A stretch of DNA of 23,566 nucleotides from the NCBI GenBank assembly GCA_964556885.1, contig CAZKYP010000031.1, forward strand, positions 1 to 23,566, in the 5' to 3' direction. The stretch comes from CAZKYP01 sp964556885 (GTDB taxonomy: Bacteria > Planctomycetota > Phycisphaerae > Sedimentisphaerales > Anaerobacaceae). Of this stretch, positions 1 to 7,877 are shown piece after piece. How positions within the stretch are numbered: position 1 is the first letter of the stretch; each line of letters starts with the position of its first letter. The position numbers and the translations under genes were made by a program. The notes under the pieces are model-generated. The model made no database searches. It worked only from the letters and a program-made list of their open reading frames with translations, and was not told where the DNA came from.

Positions 1-847
1 TGTGAATGAGGGGCAGGCCATGGCAGTTGACGCAACCGGACGGACTATTCGAGGCGGGCTGGCTGCCCAGGCAAATCTTTTCCTCCTTCAATTGCCTCCG
101 TCCGGCCGGCCCCTTAGTCCGTCGGGACGTGTGAACCTGGCAGATATCGTGGGCGGAGGCAACGGCCGCGGCACAGGCACTTTGGATCAGGGCATCGACC
201 TGGGGACCGGCCTGGCATTTAAGCATCCCGCCGACGCAGTCAGGCAGCCCCAGCGCAACGAGTTCCGGCCGACGCCCCAGTTCCGTGGGATTGACGGCGT
301 ATTCGTCCCCAATGGGGCCTCCGGCCCGGTCGTGATCAGCTCCACCGGATTGACCTTTTTCGAATGTCCTCGGACTCAGGGAAGTTACTATGGTGGTCCG
401 GCCGACAGTGGCAAGTTCTATGGTATCCTGACTAAACAGACCTTTGCAGCCCGGCTTAATGGCATTGGCTATGGCACTTCCAGGCACCCGGCCCTGAATC
501 TCCATCCCAACGCAGGCATTACCTTCGATCTGGACCAGATTCGGCGGGACAATCCGAATGTCCATATTGACCGGTTTACCGCCATGTGCGGCATCCCAAA
601 GGAAATGCCTCACGCCCAAGTGGTCGCGGCCGATGTTTGGGTTCTTCTGGATGGAGTTGTTCGTCTTCACCTGTACTACCCCACAGAGCAGTACGTTGTC
701 GAGAAGGTGGACGTACCTATTCCGGCCTGGACACGATTCCTTACACTGGTTACCACCTGCCCCGGCGACGCGGGCTATTCCTGGATCTTCTTCGGCGATC
801 CTTTCCTGGGGCCGGCCGCTGCCGTCAGTGAAGAAACTAACCCTTGA
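1..847 (+). CDS. FecR-like protein C-terminal part with NPCBM-type module (5' partial)
   Basis: The frame is open from the window edge; the GTG at position 2 looks internal, so the true start lies upstream. The first ~45 residues (GQAMAVDATGR, then a Gly/Ala-rich stretch) resemble the tail of a FecR-type domain, in which a secreted or membrane protein carries a beta-rich region after a transmembrane anchor. A Gly-rich linker (ADIVGGGNGRGTG) follows. Residues ~150-265 look like an NPCBM/NEW2-like jelly-roll: GITFDLDQIR, then RFTAMCGIP, then ADVWVLLDGVV, a pattern typical of that carbohydrate-binding module. By family analogy it may be a cell-surface sensor or anti-sigma-linked glycan-binding protein. 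That is inference, because the N-terminal half is missing. It ends 29 bp before the GH43 remnant. The assignment rests on motif resemblance only. Confidence 0.6.
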   Translation, partial: VNEGQAMAVDATGRTIRGGLAAQANLFLLQLPPSGRPLSPSGRVNLADIVGGGNGRGTGTLDQGIDLGTGLAFKHPADAVRQPQRNEFRPTPQFRGIDGVFVPNGASGPVVISSTGLTFFECPRTQGSYYGGPADSGKFYGILTKQTFAARLNGIGYGTSRHPALNLHPNAGITFDLDQIRRDNPNVHIDRFTAMCGIPKEMPHAQVVAADVWVLLDGVVRLHLYYPTEQYVVEKVDVPIPAWTRFLTLVTTCPGDAGYSWIFFGDPFLGPAAAVSEETNP

Positions 848-875
848 CAAGGCAAGGCTGTACGTTTAAGCTCCA

Positions 876-1239
876 GTGGACTGGCATGTTTTTTGGAATG
901 TTCAGTATAAGCAGGGAACGAACATCATGATTGCCAAGATGAAATCGCCGACGGAACTCGATGATGGACAGGCTATACTCTCGCGGCCAGAATACCCTTG
1001 GGAACAGCGAGTGTTCCGGGTGAACGAAGCGCCGGTGGCCCTGGTCACAACTCCTTCATCACCACACCTGACGTCAAAACGGTTGTCCTGGTTTACTATA
1101 CGCGAAACTAAAAAATATCAGCGGCAACGGTCTGGGCAACCCCGAACGTCATACCCGTGCCCAGGTGTTGAATTGGAAAAAGGACGGCGCGCCGGACTTC
1201 GGTGTGTTTGTGGCCGACAGCCCATACACTATCAATTAA
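876..1239 (+). pseudogene. Decayed GH43 alpha-L-arabinofuranosidase fragment
   Basis: Three reading frames must be joined to recover a recognisable GH43 sequence. From 876 the text reads through MIAKMKSPTELDDGQ and RPEYPWEQ to VNEAP, a conserved GH43 segment. At about 1034 it jumps frame to GPGHNSFITTPD, which in intact homologues lies roughly 60 residues further on, so the middle is deleted. At 1104-1119 one missing base after CGAAACTA creates a TAA; restoring it gives RNYKNISGN. The third frame then reads NPERHTRAQVLNWKKDGAPDF and ends at the TAA at 1237-1239. The N-terminal catalytic part is absent. No product is expected. It sits just upstream of the GH51 gene and may leave that gene's promoter within old coding DNA. 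Confidence 0.8.
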
Positions 1240-1257
1240 TAATGGAGACTAAAAAGT

Positions 1258-3645
1258 ATGAAATTAAGACAGTTGACTGCAATTATCTTTTTGGCATTGA
1301 CTATTTCAATTCATGCGCAAGATGCTAAGATTACGGTAGATGTATCACAGCCCGGCCATGTAATTTCACCGACCTTGTGGGGGATTTTTTTCGAGGATAT
1401 CAACTTGTCCGCCGATGGCGGGATTTATCCGGAACTGGTACGCAACCGCTCGTTCGAGGATGCGGATAAGCCGGAGAACTGGAAATTTTCCGCAGTTGGC
1501 AGTCGGTCCGAAGCGGTAATCAGCACAGCGGATGTGCATGCACAGCCGGTGCCATTGAACCCATTCAACCGCAAGTCGCTCCGTGTGAAAGTGGACGGCG
1601 CATTTTCGCTGCAGAACGAAGGTTACTGGGGCATGAATATCGTCAAAGGTGACGGGTATCTGTTTCGCATTGCGACGCGCGGCGACAAATTTGATGGCAA
1701 GCTCACAATCAAAGTGTTGAGCAGTAACGAAAAGGTATTAGCAACCGGAGAAATTTCCGGTTTCGGTAACTCCTGGCAATATCACACATTGGATCTGACT
1801 GCGATCGGGAGTGACCCAAAGGGAAAACTGGAAATCTCTGGGAGCGGCCAGGGCACGTTGTATCTGGACATGGTTTCCCTGATGCCCAAGAAGACCTGGA
1901 AAAACCATGGTTTGCGTGTGGATCTCGCCGAGTCGCTTGCCGCGTTGCAACCAAATTTCCTTCGTTTTCCGGGCGGCTGCTGGGTGGAAGGCGATGATTT
2001 TGCGCACATGCTTCACTGGAAAAACACGATCGGCAACATTGATACGCGTACCCCGCTTTGGAATATCTGGGGTTATAACGCCACGCATGGCCTGGGGTAT
2101 TTCGAATATCTTCAGTTTGCAGAAGACCTGGGTGCCGAGCCGTTGTTCTGTATCAATATCGGCATGTCGCACAAGGAAACGGTCCCCATGGACCGCATGG
2201 CGCAGTGGGTTCAGGATGCTTTGGATGCGATTGAATTCGCCAACGGCCCTGTCGATTCCGTATGGGGATCAATGCGTGCCGCCGCTGGCCATCCCTCGCC
2301 GTTCAATCTGCGCTACTTGGAGATTGGCAACGAAAATGGCGGTTTTCCGGGCTATGTTGACCGCTGGAAACTTTTTTACAAGCCCATCAAGGCAAAATAC
2401 CCGTATATCAAGTTTGTTGCCAACGGATGGGCCGATTATGGCGACTGTCCGCCTGACATCGTTGACGATCACTACTACAGTTCGCCGGAGTGGTTCATGC
2501 GTCATGTCAATCAATACGACAAAACCGACCGAAATGGTCCGAAGGTTTTCGTTGGCGAATTTGCCGTTACTCAAAAATGCGGTCAAGGTAACTTGCGTGG
2601 CGCGATTGGAGAGGCGGCATTTATGACCGGCCTGGAACGCAATTCGGATGTGGTTTGCATGGCCAGTTATGCGCCACTACTGGTGAATCTGAATCATAGA
2701 GCGTGGAATCCCGACCTGATCAATTTCGACAGCTCGAAATGGTATGGTCTGCCGAGTTATTATGTCCAGCAAATGTTCGCCCAAAATCAGGGTGATCAAT
2801 ATCTGCCAACCGATGTACAATCACCCGTTGTGATACCTTCCATTACCGGCGGCAAGATAGGCCTGGCTACTTGGAATACCGCGGCGGAGTTTAAGGACAT
2901 CCAGGTCACCGCGCCGGATGAAAAGGTGTTGTTCAAGGCTGATTTTTCCAAAGGGACAGAGGGCTGGACCCTGCTTGGCGGAGGCAATTGGACGGTTCAG
3001 GACGGTGTGCTGCGGCAGACGGCGGAAAAAACTTTCGTTCGTGCATTGGCCGGTGACAAGTCCTGGACCGATTATACGCTTACACTCAAAGCCCGGAAGA
3101 TTTCCGGAGCGGAAGGTTTTCAGATTATGTTTCGGGTTGCCAATGACGATGACCGCAGATGGTGGAATATCGGCGGCTGGAACAATACCCAGGATGCCAT
3201 TGAGGTCGACAGCGCCATCGATGGCAAGCCCGGTCATGTTGAAGTCGATCGCTGGTACGATATCAAGCTGACAGTCGAGGGCAAACGCGTAAAATGCTGG
3301 CTCGACGGTCAACTGGTTCATGACATCGATTATATATCCAACGACCAATATAGCTTTATTTACGCCACATCCGCCGTTGACAAAAAGACCGGCGACATCA
3401 TTATCAAGGTGGTGAACACGGCGGCCGAACCTGTCGATACGGAACTGAACCTGGTTAAGGCAAATCTCACCGGCAAGGGCACGGCTACGGTATTAACCTC
3501 GGAAAAACCCGAAGATGAGAATTCATTGGCCGAGCCGACCAGGGTTTCGCCCAAGTCTGAAGCAATCAGCTTCACCGGCACCAAGCTTAAACGTGCTTTC
3601 CCGGGAAATTCCTTTACTGTGTTAAAACTGCAAACCAGCAAATGA
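1258..3645 (+). CDS. Secreted GH51 alpha-L-arabinofuranosidase with inserted LamG-like domain
   Basis: Predicted retaining exo-enzyme removing terminal arabinofuranosyl groups from arabinoxylan or arabinan. The 795-residue product has a signal peptide (MKLRQLTAIIFLALTISIHA). The N-terminal barrel start reads ISPTLWGIFFEDINLSADGG, and the barrel carries RFPGGCWVEG. The acid/base Glu359 is in LEIGNENGG, and the nucleophile Glu434 is in VGEFAV. Residues ~557-692 form an inserted concanavalin/LamG-like module (ADFSKGTEGWTLLGG to WYDIKLTVEGKRVKCWLDG) inside the C-terminal beta domain, which resumes at KKTGDIIIKVVNTAAEP. This is the larger GH51 architecture, longer than the ~500-residue core enzymes. 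The ATG at 1258 has a GGAG-type ribosome site about 10 bases upstream. The gene lies between two enzyme remnants and appears to be transcribed alone. Confidence 0.9.
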   Translation: MKLRQLTAIIFLALTISIHAQDAKITVDVSQPGHVISPTLWGIFFEDINLSADGGIYPELVRNRSFEDADKPENWKFSAVGSRSEAVISTADVHAQPVPLNPFNRKSLRVKVDGAFSLQNEGYWGMNIVKGDGYLFRIATRGDKFDGKLTIKVLSSNEKVLATGEISGFGNSWQYHTLDLTAIGSDPKGKLEISGSGQGTLYLDMVSLMPKKTWKNHGLRVDLAESLAALQPNFLRFPGGCWVEGDDFAHMLHWKNTIGNIDTRTPLWNIWGYNATHGLGYFEYLQFAEDLGAEPLFCINIGMSHKETVPMDRMAQWVQDALDAIEFANGPVDSVWGSMRAAAGHPSPFNLRYLEIGNENGGFPGYVDRWKLFYKPIKAKYPYIKFVANGWADYGDCPPDIVDDHYYSSPEWFMRHVNQYDKTDRNGPKVFVGEFAVTQKCGQGNLRGAIGEAAFMTGLERNSDVVCMASYAPLLVNLNHRAWNPDLINFDSSKWYGLPSYYVQQMFAQNQGDQYLPTDVQSPVVIPSITGGKIGLATWNTAAEFKDIQVTAPDEKVLFKADFSKGTEGWTLLGGGNWTVQDGVLRQTAEKTFVRALAGDKSWTDYTLTLKARKISGAEGFQIMFRVANDDDRRWWNIGGWNNTQDAIEVDSAIDGKPGHVEVDRWYDIKLTVEGKRVKCWLDGQLVHDIDYISNDQYSFIYATSAVDKKTGDIIIKVVNTAAEPVDTELNLVKANLTGKGTATVLTSEKPEDENSLAEPTRVSPKSEAISFTGTKLKRAFPGNSFTVLKLQTSK

Positions 3646-3676
3646 ATCTGGAGGTGATTTTTGGACTAATTCGTTT

Positions 3677-3702
3677 GTTGTAATGTCGAAAGGCATTACA
3701 AC
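3677..3702 (+). terminator. Hairpin with GAAA tetraloop downstream of GH51
   Basis: GTTGTAATG and CATTACAAC form a perfect 9-bp inverted repeat. Two further pairs (T-G wobble and C-G) close a GAAA loop of GNRA type, giving an 11-bp stem. It lies 32 bases after the GH51 stop codon. There is no clean T-run directly after it, so it may be a 3' end stabiliser or a weak terminator rather than a standard Rho-independent one. Confidence 0.4.
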
Positions 3703-3820
3703 GGATTGAACAGCTATTTTATCTTGCAAGTGAAATCCAAGAGCCAAAAGATCGTGGCGAACCTCAATTTGTCATGACTATATTGCTTTGATTACGCACA
3801 ATTGTTATTATGGATGTTCA

Positions 3821-4033
3821 GTGAAAAAAACATTGTTTTATATAGTATTGTTTTTATCGACAATATTTCAGGTGCAATCGTCGTATGCTGTATCCGATGG
3901 ATGGCGTGAAACCATCAACTTCAACAGCGAGTGGACATTCCATCTCGGCGAAGACATCCAATCCTCATTCCTCAGCATCGACACAGCCGGTGGCTTCCTA
4001 TGTGTGACCCTGGGTGTGTTCGCACATTATTGA
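3821..4033 (+). pseudogene. N-terminal stub of a secreted GH2-type enzyme, truncated
   Basis: A GTG start at 3821 opens a signal peptide (VKKTLFYIVLFLSTIFQVQSSYA) followed by RETINFNSEWTFHLGE. This is the conserved beginning of GH2 beta-galactosidase/glucuronidase-type proteins (R..I.FN..W.F..G). Homology stops within about 10 residues. The frame then runs into DTAGGFLCVTLGVFAHY and stops at 4033, only 71 codons in total against 600-1000 for the family. The tail AGGF...LGVFA resembles the C-terminal end of some secreted GH43 proteins, so this may be two gene ends joined by a deletion. The GH2 assignment rests on a short motif, and the GH43 tail is weaker still. The remainder of 3646-4063 holds only the hairpin at 3677-3702. 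Confidence 0.55.
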
Positions 4034-4063
4034 ACTCTGTTCAGCGTTATGAAAGGACAATAC

Positions 4064-5329
4064 ATGATGACATCAATAAGACGATATTGTGGTAACTGGC
4101 GGCAAGCGGGGTACTTGTTGGCGGCAGTCTGCGTGCTGATGCAGGTGGTCGGTGCACAGGGTCAGGTGGTCGTGCCGGGCGCCGGCCCGACTGTGGATCG
4201 CAAGTGGGTGGACGCATGGGCGGTCAGTTACCTGCCTACAACGGTCAACGGAACGCTGCAGGCCGTGCCGACGTTCCACAATCAGACATTGCGTCTGAAC
4301 ATGTTCGTCAAACTCGGGGGCACGGCACTGCGGGTGAAGCTGACCAATCGCTTCTCGACGCAGCCGCTGGTGATCGGCGGCGCGCACGTGGCGTTGCGAC
4401 GCTCGGCGTCCGGGCCGGACATCGCAGCGGAGACGGACCATGTGTTGACATTTGACGGTGCCGGGACACTGAAGCTGGAGGCGGGCGATGAGGCCTGGAG
4501 CGACCCGGTGGACTTGGTGGTCAAGCAATACGAGGACGTGACGGTCAGTCTGTTCTTGCCGGAATCGACGACGCCCGAGGCGTTTCACCCCACCGGTCTG
4601 AAGACACAATACGTGGCGGCGGGGGATCACTGCGGCGATGCGACGCTTCCGTCCGCCGGCGTGGATTCGCGCAACACGATGTATTTCTTTGTGTCGGATG
4701 TGCAGGTATTGGCCCCGGCGAAATCGAGGGTGATTGTGACACTGGGAGATTCGATCACGGACGGCGCGACGGCTGCCGTCAACGCCAACGCCGCGTGGCC
4801 GGATGTGCTCTCCAAGCGTCTGCCGGCATTACAGGACGGCACGCCGGTCAGCGTGATCAACATGGGCATCGGCTCCAATCGCCTGGTGTCGGCGGATGCA
4901 GCGGGCCCGACGGGTCTCAAGCGTCTGGAAGAGGACGTGCTTTCCAGACCGAACGTATCGCATTTGATTGTGCTGGAAGGCATCAACGACATCAGCTACG
5001 AGCAGACACCGGCGAAAGAACTCATCGCCGCCTATGAGCAGATTATCGACAAAGCCCACGCCAAGGGCATCAAGGTCATTGGCGTAACGTTGCTGCCAAT
5101 CCAGAACTCTCGCAAGGACACGCCCGCCAACGAAGCCACGCGGCAAGCCGTGAACAAGTGGATTCGGGAAGCCAATCGGTTCGACGCAGTGCTGGAGTTT
5201 GAGAAAGTCGTCCAGGACCCGCAGAACCCCTTGCGCATCCGCCAGGATCTGACCACGGATTACGTGCATCCCAACACGGAAGGCTACCGTTTGATGGGTG
5301 AATCGATCGGTCTCGATCTGTTCGAGTAG
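4064..5329 (+). CDS. Secreted SGNH/GDSL esterase, XynE-like
   Basis: Predicted carbohydrate esterase, probably removing acetyl groups from xylan or related polymers. The ATG at 4064 is preferred over 4049 because AAAGGA (4052-4057) lies six bases ahead of it as the ribosome site. A twin-helix signal region ends near VVGAQG. An N-terminal beta-rich domain (WVDAWAVSYLP, FHNQTLRLNMFV) matches the XynE-like SGNH subfamily. Catalytic blocks are GDSITDG (Ser230), the glycine of GIGSNR (Gly270), GIND (Asn308) and DYVHPN (Asp399, His402), so all four SGNH residues are present. It is followed after 46 bp by the tandem GH gene, probably in one operon. A 120-bp segment of a related gene (4781-4900 equivalent) survives at 22641-22760. 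Substrate is inferred from neighbours and subfamily only. Confidence 0.87.
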   Translation: MMTSIRRYCGNWRQAGYLLAAVCVLMQVVGAQGQVVVPGAGPTVDRKWVDAWAVSYLPTTVNGTLQAVPTFHNQTLRLNMFVKLGGTALRVKLTNRFSTQPLVIGGAHVALRRSASGPDIAAETDHVLTFDGAGTLKLEAGDEAWSDPVDLVVKQYEDVTVSLFLPESTTPEAFHPTGLKTQYVAAGDHCGDATLPSAGVDSRNTMYFFVSDVQVLAPAKSRVIVTLGDSITDGATAAVNANAAWPDVLSKRLPALQDGTPVSVINMGIGSNRLVSADAAGPTGLKRLEEDVLSRPNVSHLIVLEGINDISYEQTPAKELIAAYEQIIDKAHAKGIKVIGVTLLPIQNSRKDTPANEATRQAVNKWIREANRFDAVLEFEKVVQDPQNPLRIRQDLTTDYVHPNTEGYRLMGESIGLDLFE

Positions 5330-5375
5330 GTCGGTCCGAGTTATCAAAGGTCGTGTGATTCAAAGGAGATGACTT

Positions 5376-7826
5376 ATGAGGATTCGTTTGTGGTGTGTGA
5401 CGATGCTGCTGACAGTCCTGACTCTGGCCGGTTGTGAGCATGCATCTGTTCCCGGCGGCTCAGGCAAAGCGGCCAAACTGACTCCAACCGATCTGTCCAC
5501 CATCCGGGGCGCCAACTACCGGGGCGCCGCTGCCGCAGACACGACGGACTATTGGCGTCACTACAGTGCCGAGGAGACGGAGCGTGATTTAGTTTACGCC
5601 GACCGTTTGAAGCTGAATCAACTCCGCGTCTTCGTGAATGAGGCCTCATGGCAGGCGGACAAGGCGGCCTTCCGCAGGCACCTCGTGGACCTGGCTCGGG
5701 CGTGCTACCGGCACCGCATCGGCCTGGTGATCACCATCGGCCAGACCCAGGCCTTTATCAACGAGGACCGCACGATCGATCGTGATCGCATTCGCCGCTT
5801 TGTCAAGGCGCTGGTGACTGCTCTCGGCCGTGAACCTGCCCTGGCCTTTTGGGACGCCTCCAACGAACCCGATTACAATGCTCCCGGTGCGCCTCACGAT
5901 CAGGAACAAAAGCGTCTGGAGATCGCACGCTTGATCACCGGCATGCTGCATGAATTCGACAAGCAAACGCCGGTGACCATCGGCATGGCCTACGAGCATA
6001 CCATGGAAACCCTGGCCGATGCCGTGGATGTGCTGTCGTTCCATGACTATCTTTCGACCCGCGCAGCCATCGCAGACGACATCGCCCGCGCCAAGGCGTT
6101 TTCGACGAAGGTGGGTAAGCCGGTTATGAACACGGAGATCGGCTGTATCGCACGCGCCAATCCGTACGACGTAACGCTCGAAGAACACATGAAAGCGAAT
6201 GTGGGCTGGTATATCTGGGAACTGATGATCACCCAGCGATGGGGCAATGTTCACGGTGTCTTCTACCCGGATGGCACCGTGCGAGATCCATCGATTCCAG
6301 CCGCCATGTTCGGCTTGTTCCGAAACCGCTCGGACAACGCGATTCCGGAAAACGTCAACCGGGAGGGTTGGGTCAATACCGACATCGCGGCCGCCCAGGC
6401 GTGGCTGGACAATCCTGCCGGCGATTGGAAGGACGGACTCGATGCAGCCGAGAAACTCGCCAACCTGCTCGAGGCCGCGCAATTGATCGCCATGCGCGAA
6501 CTGCCTACGCGCACGATCGAGCTGTTGCGACAAGGCGCGCCCAACCCGATTGCCTTGCGCGAGCAGATTACCCGGTACATCGACCTGCTGCAACCCCATG
6601 AACGCGACGGCGCCTCCGCCACCACCGGCGTCCGGCCTGACGCCATGCCTGAAGTCCCGGCATTGATTGAGGTGTATCCCCTCCCGCGTCGCGAAGGCTC
6701 ACGCACGCCGGTCGATACGTCCACCATCCGCGGCGCCAATTACTGCTATGCCGAATACGGCGGTCACCCCGGCATGTGGAATAACTATTCACCGGCCATC
6801 ACCGAGCGAGACCTGACCTACGCCCAGCGTCTGGGGATCAACCAGATTCGCTGTTTTATCACCTACCAGGCCTATCAGAACGATCCCGAGCAGTATCGCC
6901 GGAACCTTCTACACTTGGTACGTGCTGCAGACGAGCGGGGCATCGGCGTCATGCCGGTCGTTGGATACGACAGGCAGATGCGGGCCGAGGGGTATCCTGG
7001 CGCCGAGGCATGGGCTAAGTTCCTCGTGGACACCTTGGGCAAAGAGCCGGGCCTGGCGTTCTGGGATGTGTGCAACGAACCGGACTACCCGTCCAGGCCG
7101 GAAAGCCTCGTCACCCGCCGCGTCGCCTTTGCGCGGCACATGGCGAGCGTGTTCCGCCGGCTCGACGGCAAGACGCCCGTGACCATTGGCTTTGCCTACG
7201 AATACACCATGGAACAGTGCATCGACGATGTCGATGTGCTGGTGTTCCACGACTATCAGCAGACGCGGGAGGCGGTGCGCACCGACATCGAGAAGGCTAA
7301 ACTGGCGGCCGCCAAGGCGCACAAGCAGGTCATCAATGACGAGATGGGTTGCGTTTGCCGTGCCAATCCGTATGACATGACCATACAGGAACATACGGAC
7401 GCACACATCGGCTATTACCTGTGGGAACTCATGATCGTGTGGGACGGGACCCGAGGCTGGGGGAATGTCCACGGCATCTTTTATCCAGACGGTACGATCC
7501 GCGATCCCTCCATTCCCATGGCCGTCATGGGCATCTTCCGCAACCGAGGCCAGGACGTCGTGCTCGAACAACCCGACCGCGAAGGCCGCGTCACACGCAC
7601 GATCAGGGAGGCCCGCGATTGGCTGGCCGACCTGAACGGCGACTGGAACACAGGCCTCGATATCGCGGAAGTGGCCGCCCATCTTATCGAGTCCGCGCAA
7701 CTCGCGCCTCTGCATGAACTGCCCACTCGCCAGGTCGAGATCCTGTGTCGCGCACAGGAAAATCGCCAGATGCTCAGGACGCTTCTGGAGAAAGACATTG
7801 CTGCGCTTCAACCCTATGCACGATGA
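5376..7826 (+). CDS. Lipoprotein with two tandem clan-A (GH5-like) glycoside hydrolase domains
   Basis: An 816-residue product with a type II signal peptide: lipobox LAGC puts the lipid on Cys20, so it is probably membrane anchored. AAAGGAGAT precedes the ATG. Two homologous TIM-barrel domains start at DLSTIRGANY (residue 39) and DTSTIRGANY (residue 447). Each has the clan-A acid/base Glu in NEPDY (Glu164 and Glu568) and a candidate nucleophile (Glu254 in TEIGC, Glu656 in DEMGC). Each also carries PVTIG.AYE.TME, FHDY, RANPYD, WELMI and WGNVHG.FYPDG. Both domains therefore look active. A linker of about 40 residues joins them. Family placement as GH5-like is by motif; the exact family and substrate are not visible. 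A decayed third copy of the domain lies at 19620-20155. Confidence 0.82.
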   Translation: MRIRLWCVTMLLTVLTLAGCEHASVPGGSGKAAKLTPTDLSTIRGANYRGAAAADTTDYWRHYSAEETERDLVYADRLKLNQLRVFVNEASWQADKAAFRRHLVDLARACYRHRIGLVITIGQTQAFINEDRTIDRDRIRRFVKALVTALGREPALAFWDASNEPDYNAPGAPHDQEQKRLEIARLITGMLHEFDKQTPVTIGMAYEHTMETLADAVDVLSFHDYLSTRAAIADDIARAKAFSTKVGKPVMNTEIGCIARANPYDVTLEEHMKANVGWYIWELMITQRWGNVHGVFYPDGTVRDPSIPAAMFGLFRNRSDNAIPENVNREGWVNTDIAAAQAWLDNPAGDWKDGLDAAEKLANLLEAAQLIAMRELPTRTIELLRQGAPNPIALREQITRYIDLLQPHERDGASATTGVRPDAMPEVPALIEVYPLPRREGSRTPVDTSTIRGANYCYAEYGGHPGMWNNYSPAITERDLTYAQRLGINQIRCFITYQAYQNDPEQYRRNLLHLVRAADERGIGVMPVVGYDRQMRAEGYPGAEAWAKFLVDTLGKEPGLAFWDVCNEPDYPSRPESLVTRRVAFARHMASVFRRLDGKTPVTIGFAYEYTMEQCIDDVDVLVFHDYQQTREAVRTDIEKAKLAAAKAHKQVINDEMGCVCRANPYDMTIQEHTDAHIGYYLWELMIVWDGTRGWGNVHGIFYPDGTIRDPSIPMAVMGIFRNRGQDVVLEQPDREGRVTRTIREARDWLADLNGDWNTGLDIAEVAAHLIESAQLAPLHELPTRQVEILCRAQENRQMLRTLLEKDIAALQPYAR

Positions 7827-7834
7827 GAGGACTA

Positions 7835-7860
7835 TACGAAGAAGCACGTGTTTCTTTGTA
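7835..7860. terminator. Dyad between convergent genes, possible bidirectional terminator
   Basis: TACGAAGAA and TTCTTTGTA pair over nine positions (one G-T wobble) around GCACGTGT, itself nearly palindromic with CACGTG at the centre. The element fills the 51-bp gap between the tandem GH gene ending at 7826 and the opposing beta-helix gene ending at 7878. Position and symmetry favour a two-way terminator, although no long T-run follows on either strand. Confidence 0.45.
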
Positions 7861-7877
7861 CGTTGCCCTCCAAACCA

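Noticed and set aside
1034..1119. Programmed frameshifting in the GH43 remnant
   Set aside because: The large internal deletion and missing N-terminal catalytic half make recoding pointless; simple decay explains it.
876..1328. 150-residue ORF as a genuine gene
   Set aside because: Only its first ~53 codons match GH43; the rest is out of frame and runs into the GH51 start, so it is a remnant.
6909..7847. 312-residue minus-strand ORF (and a similar one at 5646-6599)
   Set aside because: Both are antisense to the two homologous GH5-like domains, which explains why similar shadows appear twice.
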